64,000 nt of DNA, taken from the NCBI RefSeq assembly GCF_035984415.1, contig NZ_CP130720.1:4278001-4342000 (forward strand), written 5' to 3'. Of this stretch, positions 59,290-64,000 are shown piece after piece. A program made the position numbers and the translations under genes. This DNA comes from Streptomyces sp. NBC_01296 (lineage in GTDB: Bacteria; Actinomycetota; Actinomycetes; Streptomycetales; Streptomycetaceae). The stretch's first letter is position 1, and each line of letters opens with the position of its first letter. The notes below the pieces were generated by a model, which was not told the origin of the DNA, made no database searches, and saw only the letters and a list, made by a program, of their open reading frames with translations.

Positions 59290-59834
59290 GGGCCCCGGCC
59301 GGCCCGCGGGCCACGGTTTCCGCCCTGCTGCCGGCCCTGGCGGCGGCTCTGGTGCTCGTCCTGACGACCGGGTGCACCGTGGATTCCGCCGCCTCCCCGG
59401 CAGGTGCGGACACCGGGTCGGCGCTGGAGCCGCCGAGCCCGGACGTGCAGCAGGCGTACGACACGTACTGGGCCACGTGGCTGGCGGCGAACCGGGCGCC
59501 CGATCCCCAGGATCCTGCCGTCGAACGCGTCGCCACCGGGCCGCAGTTGCAGGAGCTCCGCGACAACCTCGCCCAGTCGAAGACCCACGGCCAGGTGCTG
59601 CTCGGCGAGGTGGGCCACCGGATCGACGGCGTGGAAGCCCCCGGCGCACAGACCCGGATCCTGCACGACTGCGTCGATCTGGACCGCTGGCTCATCCACG
59701 ACGCCAAAACCGGTCAGCCCATAGACCAACTCCAGGACAAGCCGACCCAGATGGGCGCCTTCACGCTGACCCGCGAGAAGGAGGGCGCCCCGTGGAAGGT
59801 GAGTTCCCTCGAGGTGCTCGGCGAGAACTGCTGA
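59286..59834 (+). CDS. Second lipoprotein of the efflux operon
   Basis: A 182-residue lipoprotein with lipobox LTTGC (Cys about 31) and a SnoaL/NTF2-like mature domain (VQQAYDTYWATWLAANRAPDPQDPAVERVATGPQLQELRDNLAQS.. LTREKEGAPWKVSSLEVL). GTG 59286 overlaps the preceding stop (GTGA), so the two lipoproteins are translationally coupled. Both probably belong to the transport system encoded downstream. Confidence 0.8.
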   Translation: MRAPAGPRATVSALLPALAAALVLVLTTGCTVDSAASPAGADTGSALEPPSPDVQQAYDTYWATWLAANRAPDPQDPAVERVATGPQLQELRDNLAQSKTHGQVLLGEVGHRIDGVEAPGAQTRILHDCVDLDRWLIHDAKTGQPIDQLQDKPTQMGAFTLTREKEGAPWKVSSLEVLGENC

Positions 59835-59846
59835 ACGAAGAAGTGG

Positions 59847-59860
59847 GTTTCACGTGAAAC
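59847..59860. promoter_or_regulatory. parS (ParB site) overlapping a start codon
   Basis: GTTTCACGTGAAAC is a perfect match to the consensus. The GTG start codon of the following gene (59854-59856) is part of the palindrome, so ParB binding would cover the translation start region DNA. The site lies 13 bases after the preceding stop. Confidence 0.95.
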
Positions 59861-61341
59861 ATCAAGAGGCCGCCGCCCCCGAGGAGCCGGACGCCGCAGG
59901 CGGGACCGAGGACGTACGGGCCTCGCTCGGCCGGCGGCGCCGGATCCTGATCTGGGTCGTCGCGGGCGCCGTCGCCCTCACCGGGGCCGGGGTGGTCCTC
60001 GCCGGAGCCATCCGCTCCCCCGCCCAGGTCGCGGCCGATGCCGCGGCGCCGCCCGCGTCCGTCCTCGCCGACCGGGTCGAACGGCGGGTGCTCACCTCCT
60101 CCGTGGTCGTACGGGGCACGGTCACCGCCGAGCAGTCGCTGACGGTGTCCCCGGGGGCCGGGGCCGCCGCTGCCGCCGGAACGGGCGGGAAGCCCGTGGT
60201 CACGCGGGTCAACAAACAGCCCGGCGCCGCCGTACAGGCCGGCGAGGTACTCGTCGAGGTGTCGGGGCGGCCGGTGTTCGCGCTGGCCGGGGCCCTGCCC
60301 GTGTACCGGGACCTGAAGCCCGGGGCCACCGGCAAGGACGTCGGGCAGCTCCAGGAGGGGCTCAAGGCGCTCGGCCACGCCACCGGCAAGGATCCGGCCG
60401 GCACGTACGGCGCCGGTACGAAGGCCGCCGTCACCGCGCTCTACGCCGCGCTCGGCTACACCCCGCGGCCGGCCGACCCCGGCGACGCCGAGAAGCTCCA
60501 GGCGGCGGAGGACGCCGCCGACAGCGCCCAGCGGCAGGTCACCACCGCCAAGAGCGCCCTCGCCAAGGCCAAGGCGGGGGGCGGCGCCGACACCGCGGAG
60601 GCGCAGCAGCAACTCACCTTCGCCCAGCAGGATCTGGCCAAGGCCACCACCCGCCTGGAGGCGGCCCGGGCGGCGGCCGGCCCGATGGTCCCGGCGGACG
60701 AGCTCGTCTTCGTCAAGGGTTTCCCGGCCCGTGTGGACACGGTCAAGGCCGCGGTCGGCGAACCCGTCCCGGACGGGCTGCTGACCCTCTCGGCGGGCGC
60801 CCCGGTGATCCGGGCCTCGCTCCCGGCGCACCAGAAGGACCTGGTCAAGGCAGGGATGAAGGTCGAGGTGCTGTCCGAGGCCACCGGGCTGACCGCCACC
60901 GGGACCGTCGGCTCGGTCGCCACCGACCCGGCCCCGGCCGCCGCCGGCTCCCCGACGGGCGGCGGCTCCGGCGCCGGTTCCGGCGCGGGCTCCGGGGACA
61001 GCCCGCCGGCCGCCGCGCAGGACCCGGGCGGGTACGCGCTGACCGTCAAGCCCGATCAGACCCTCGACCCCCGGCTCTCGGGCCAGGGCGTACGGCTCAC
61101 CGTGACCGCCGCCTCGTCCGGGGAGCCGGTGCTCGTCGTACCGCTCTCCGCCGTCTCGGCCGGCGCCGACGGCCGGACCACCGTCACGGTGCTGGGCAAG
61201 GACCCCGCCGCCGCGGACGCCCGGCGCCGGGTCGAGGTCCGGGCCGGGATGTCCGCCGACGGAATGGTCCAGGTCGAGCCGGTCGGCGGTGGCGCGCTCG
61301 CCGACGGCGACCGGGTGCTCGTCGCGCAGGCGAAGCCATGA
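59854..61341 (+). CDS. Efflux periplasmic-adaptor (HlyD-like) protein with peptidoglycan-binding domain
   Basis: A 495-residue membrane-anchored adaptor. One membrane helix (about residues 31-52), a peptidoglycan-binding-like domain (LKPGATGKDVGQLQEGLKALGHATGKDPAGTYGAGTKAAVTALYAALGY, about 147-205), a coiled-coil hairpin (AEDAADSAQRQVTTAKSALAKAK.., about 210-280) and beta domains follow, with a Gly/Ser-rich insertion near residue 365. It links the following MacB-type ABC transporter to the wall. The start GTG lies in parS. Confidence 0.85.
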   Translation: MKHQEAAAPEEPDAAGGTEDVRASLGRRRRILIWVVAGAVALTGAGVVLAGAIRSPAQVAADAAAPPASVLADRVERRVLTSSVVVRGTVTAEQSLTVSPGAGAAAAAGTGGKPVVTRVNKQPGAAVQAGEVLVEVSGRPVFALAGALPVYRDLKPGATGKDVGQLQEGLKALGHATGKDPAGTYGAGTKAAVTALYAALGYTPRPADPGDAEKLQAAEDAADSAQRQVTTAKSALAKAKAGGGADTAEAQQQLTFAQQDLAKATTRLEAARAAAGPMVPADELVFVKGFPARVDTVKAAVGEPVPDGLLTLSAGAPVIRASLPAHQKDLVKAGMKVEVLSEATGLTATGTVGSVATDPAPAAAGSPTGGGSGAGSGAGSGDSPPAAAQDPGGYALTVKPDQTLDPRLSGQGVRLTVTAASSGEPVLVVPLSAVSAGADGRTTVTVLGKDPAAADARRRVEVRAGMSADGMVQVEPVGGGALADGDRVLVAQAKP

Positions 61342-62045
61342 CCGCCGCCCACCCGGCCGTGGAGGCCACTCCCGTCGTCCGCTTCGAAGGCGTCGGCCTC
61401 ACCTACCCCGGACCACCGCCCGTCCAGGCGCTGCGGCCCTGCGAACTGACCGTGGAACGCGGCGAGTACGTCACCGTGGTCGGCCCTTCCGGCTCCGGGA
61501 AGTCCACCTTCCTCAACGTCGCCGGGCTCATCGACGCCCCGACCACCGGCCGGTACCTGCTCGACGGCATCGACACCGGCGCCCTGCGCGACCGGGACCG
61601 GACCGCCCTGCGCGGGCAGCGGATCGGCTTCGTCTTCCAGTCCTTCCATCTCCTGGCGCACCGCAGCGCCCTGGAGAACGTCCGCCTCGCCATGGTCTAC
61701 AACGGCATCCCGCGCGCGGAGCGCGCCGACCGGGCCCGTACGGCGCTGGAACGGGTCGGCCTCGGCCACCGCACCGGCCATCTCCCGACCCGGATGTCGG
61801 GCGGCGAGCGCCAGCGCGTGGCCATCGCCCGCGCCCTGGTCGCCGAACCCTCGCTGCTGCTGTGCGACGAGCCCACCGGGAACCTGGACACCACCACGGC
61901 GGGCGCCGTACTGGCCCTGCTGGACGCGCTGCACGCCGACGGGCTGACCCTGCTGGTCATCACGCACGACCTCCATGTGGCCGCCCGCGGCCGGCGGACG
62001 GTGTCCATCCGCGACGGGGTCCTGAGCGAGGTCGTCCCCGCATGA
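61338..62045 (+). CDS. ABC transporter ATPase, MacB/LolD type
   Basis: A 235-residue ATPase with Walker A VGPSGSGKSTFLN, Q-loop FVFQSFHLL, signature MSGGERQRVAIARAL, Walker B LLLCDEPTGNLD and switch His in VITHD. Membership in the LolD/MacB branch fits the adjacent FtsX-type permease. It overlaps the adaptor stop (ATGA, 61338-61341) and the permease start (ATGA, 62042-62045), so all three subunits are translationally coupled. Confidence 0.95.
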   Translation: MTAAHPAVEATPVVRFEGVGLTYPGPPPVQALRPCELTVERGEYVTVVGPSGSGKSTFLNVAGLIDAPTTGRYLLDGIDTGALRDRDRTALRGQRIGFVFQSFHLLAHRSALENVRLAMVYNGIPRAERADRARTALERVGLGHRTGHLPTRMSGGERQRVAIARALVAEPSLLLCDEPTGNLDTTTAGAVLALLDALHADGLTLLVITHDLHVAARGRRTVSIRDGVLSEVVPA

Positions 62046-63352
62046 GGAACATCAGTGCCCGCATGGGGAGCATCAGTGCCCGCATGGGGAGCATCAGGAG
62101 CGTCCGGCGAAGCCGGCGGGCCGGCACCGGGATCACGCCGTCCCGGCTGTCCCTGCGCGACCTGCTCTCCGAGGCCCTGGCCGGGATGCTCCAGCGGCCC
62201 GCCCGCTCCGCGCTGACCGGCCTCGGCACCGTGCTGGGCGTGGGCACCTTCGTGGCGATCCTCGGCCTCACGGCCACCGCCTCCTCGCAGATCGACAGCC
62301 GCTTCAACGCGCTGACGGCCACCGAGGTCGGCGTCCAGGACACCGCGGGCGGCGGCGATCCCCAGCTCGCCCGGCAGGTCCCCCTCGCCTTCCCCCGCGA
62401 CGCGGACGCCCGGGCGGGCACGCTCAACGGGGTGCGCGCCGCAGGGGTGTTCTGGCCGGTGCCGCTGGGCGAGACCACCGTACGGTCCGCCCCTGTCGCG
62501 GGAGCGACGGGCGAGCGGATCCCGGTGGTCGCCGCCTCCCCGGGGATGCTGCGCGCGGCCGGGCTCACGCTGGGCTCGGGCCGGGCGTACGACGCCTTCC
62601 ACGAGGGGCGCACCGAACAGGTCGCGGTCGTGGGCTCGGCGATGGCGGCGCGCCTGGGCATCACCACGCTGGAGAGCCGCCCCGCGGTGTTCATCGGCGA
62701 GCACCCGTTCACCGTGATCGGCATCGCGAGCGGGGCGGACCGCAAACCGGACCTGCTGCTGTCGGTGATCGTGCCCCGGGGCACCGCCGAGAAGCTGTGG
62801 GGGCCGCCGGACAACGCCCAGCGGGCCAGGATGCTGGTGGTGACCGAGCTCGGCGCGGCCCGGCAGGTGGCCGCGGAACTCCCGCTCGCACTGCGCCCGG
62901 ACCATCCCGACTGGCTGACGCCCGCGCCGCCACCGGACCCGAAGACCCTGCGGGCGGGGGTGACCTCCGACCTCGACCAGCTGTTCCTGCTGCTGGCGGC
63001 GATCTGCCTGGTCATCGGGGCGGTCGGGATCGCCAACACCACGCTCGTCGCGGTGCTGGAGCGGACCGGGGAGATCGGGCTGCGCCGGGCCCTCGGGGCG
63101 CGCGGGCGGCACATCACCGCCCAGTTCCTGGCCGAGTCCGCCGCGCAGGGTGCGGTGGGCGGCCTGGTGGGCACCACGCTCGGCACCCTGACCGTGGTCG
63201 GCGTGTCGGCGCTGCGCGACTGGACCCCGGTGATGTCGCCGCTCACCGTCGCCGTGGCGCCGTTGATCGGGCTGGTCACCGGGGTGCTGGCCGGCCTGTA
63301 CCCGGCCTGGCGGGCCTCCCGTACGCAGCCGGCGGAGGCCCTGCGCCGCTAG
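62042..63352 (+). CDS. MacB/FtsX-type ABC permease
   Basis: A permease of up to 436 residues with one N-terminal helix after LLSEALAGMLQRPARSALTGLGTVLGVGTFVAILGLTATASSQI, an extracytoplasmic MacB domain, and three C-terminal helices (LFLLLAAICLVIGAVGIANTTLVAVLERTGEIGLRRALGARG.. LTVAVAPLIGLVTGVLAGLYPAWRASRTQPAEALRR). ATG 62042 overlaps the ATPase stop, but two tandem repeats give further in-frame ATGs at 62063 and 62084. The transporter probably exports antibiotics or lipids. Confidence 0.9.
   Translation: MRNISARMGSISARMGSIRSVRRSRRAGTGITPSRLSLRDLLSEALAGMLQRPARSALTGLGTVLGVGTFVAILGLTATASSQIDSRFNALTATEVGVQDTAGGGDPQLARQVPLAFPRDADARAGTLNGVRAAGVFWPVPLGETTVRSAPVAGATGERIPVVAASPGMLRAAGLTLGSGRAYDAFHEGRTEQVAVVGSAMAARLGITTLESRPAVFIGEHPFTVIGIASGADRKPDLLLSVIVPRGTAEKLWGPPDNAQRARMLVVTELGAARQVAAELPLALRPDHPDWLTPAPPPDPKTLRAGVTSDLDQLFLLLAAICLVIGAVGIANTTLVAVLERTGEIGLRRALGARGRHITAQFLAESAAQGAVGGLVGTTLGTLTVVGVSALRDWTPVMSPLTVAVAPLIGLVTGVLAGLYPAWRASRTQPAEALRR
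62051..62092 (+). repeat. 21-bp tandem repeat at the permease start
   Basis: Two identical 21-bp units at 62051-62071 and 62072-62092, each containing GCATGGGGAGC, encode ISARMGS twice. Each unit carries a potential ATG start and a GGGGAG ribosome site for the next, so several starts may be used. Confidence 0.9.
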
Positions 63353-63380
63353 GAGAGACCCGCAACGTCCTGCCCGGCGC

Positions 63381-63437
63381 GGTCAGGCGCGGTCAGGCGC
63401 GGTCAGGCGCGGTCAGGCGCGGTCAGGCGCGGTCAGG
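63381..63437. repeat. 10-bp tandem repeat at convergent gene ends
   Basis: GGTCAGGCGC occurs five times in perfect tandem (63381-63430) followed by a partial copy GGTCAGG (63431-63437) that contains the pirin stop codon. It occupies most of the gap between the permease and pirin genes. Such an array may block or terminate convergent transcription, and can expand or contract. Confidence 0.95.
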
Positions 63438-64000
63438 AGTGCTGGTCCGCCGACTTCGTGCGCTCCCGGGCAGTGGTGGGGATGGTCCCCAGCCGGCCCG
63501 CCTGGAAGTCGTCGAAGGCCTGCTGGAGCTCCTGCCGGCTGTTCATGACGAACGGCCCGTAGTGCGCCATCGGCTCCCGGATCGGGCGCCCGCCGAGGAG
63601 GATGACCTCCAGGTCCGGGGTGTTCGCGTCCTGGGACTCGTCCGCCCGCACCGTGATGGAGCCGCCGTCGCCGAAGACCGCCGTCTGCCCGGTGTGGACG
63701 GGCCGCCGGTCCGTGCCGACGCTGCCGCGCCCGGCCATGACGTACGCGAGGGCGTTGAAGTCCTCGCGCCAGGGGAGGGTGACCTGCGCGCCCGGGGTGA
63801 CGGTCGCGTGGATCATCGTGATCGGGGTGTGGGTGATGCCGGGGCCGGCGTGGCCGTCCAGGTCACCGGCGATCACGCGGAGCAGGGCGCCGCCGTCGGG
63901 GGTGGACAGCAGCTGGACCTGGCCGCCGCCGATGTCCTGGTAGCGCGGGGGCATCATCTTGTCGGAGGCGGGGAGGTTCACCCACAGCTGGAGGCCGTGG
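63433..64000 (-). CDS. Pirin family protein (5' end beyond window)
   Basis: A cupin-fold pirin, C-terminal about 189 residues, in which HGLQLWVNLP at the right edge begins the second half of the family. TPITMIHATVTPGAQVTLPWREDFNALAYVMAGRG and LLGGRPIREPMAHYGPFVMNSRQELQQAFDDFQAGRLG are the typical C-terminal cupin and signature. Pirins bind iron; some act as quercetinases. The C-terminal stop is inside the 10-bp repeat array. The start is outside the window. Confidence 0.93.
   Translation of the reverse strand, partial: HGLQLWVNLPASDKMMPPRYQDIGGGQVQLLSTPDGGALLRVIAGDLDGHAGPGITHTPITMIHATVTPGAQVTLPWREDFNALAYVMAGRGSVGTDRRPVHTGQTAVFGDGGSITVRADESQDANTPDLEVILLGGRPIREPMAHYGPFVMNSRQELQQAFDDFQAGRLGTIPTTARERTKSADQHS

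Overview
The window is chromosomal DNA of a Streptomyces-type actinomycete. The evidence is very high G+C with strong G/C bias at third codon positions, many GTG starts, ATGA/GTGA overlaps between genes, a streptomycete-style type VII secretion locus, families largely confined to streptomycetes, and three copies of the actinobacterial parS sequence GTTTCACGTGAAAC (one with a single mismatch). Streptomyces parS sites cluster around oriC, so the right half is probably origin-proximal. Everything here is read from sequence and family knowledge; no database search was run.

Layout. 1-2.3 kb: small accessory genes (DUF5994-like, tiny membrane proteins, a winged-helix-like protein, a PRC-barrel protein). 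They end at a 44-nt 3' remnant of a tRNA-Gly(CCC) gene that still has its terminator, which looks like the right attachment site of an integrated element lying to the left. 2.4-8.8 kb: small-molecule and redox genes (LysR, DinB/maleylpyruvate isomerase-like, DUF1772, TetR with a tandem operator and its divergent hydrolase, FMN reductase, XRE/MmyB regulator and divergent hydrolase). 8.8-9.6 kb: a long non-coding stretch. 9.6-23.4 kb: a type VII (ESX) secretion cluster with two WXG100-like proteins, a small partner, a 799-aa polymorphic toxin with an exchangeable C-terminal cartridge, its immunity gene, a disrupted orphan module, EccD, a MinD/ParA-like ATPase, EccC and a DUF6177-like protein. 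EccB, EccE and mycosin are not in the window.

23.4-34.8 kb: a DUF6243 gene; a NarL/DesK two-component pair with an MMPL exporter and a candidate operator; two VOC (glyoxalase-like) genes flanking an AraC regulator and sharing an 18-bp promoter element; an orphan GmrSD-type HNH domain; a TPR-like protein; an APC permease; and an ECF41-type sigma factor (SigJ). 34.8-42.3 kb: a class III aminotransferase, uricase, and a cobalamin-riboswitch-controlled cbtB-cbtA pair beside a degenerate histidine phosphatase; then small envelope proteins, including a sortase-like protein without its catalytic cysteine and a secreted protein whose coding sequence contains parS.

42.4-64 kb: an Rrf2 regulator with an abutting palindrome, a FUSC membrane protein, a CseA/CseC-like lipoprotein-kinase pair with no response regulator, PhoX phosphatase with a PHO box, a TerF-like vWA protein with a 54-bp tandem repeat array, aspS, a PAS/GAF/SpoIIE phosphatase with an anti-sigma kinase domain, an AI-2E transporter, an SH3-like secreted protein, two lipoproteins, a MacAB-like efflux operon whose first start codon lies inside a parS site, and a pirin gene cut by the right edge.

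The most coherent system is the ESX cluster, where a secretion ATPase, channel protein and WXG100-like factors are co-oriented with a toxin/immunity cartridge. The most unusual sequence features are the parS sites placed in coding sequence, in a terminator loop and at a start codon.
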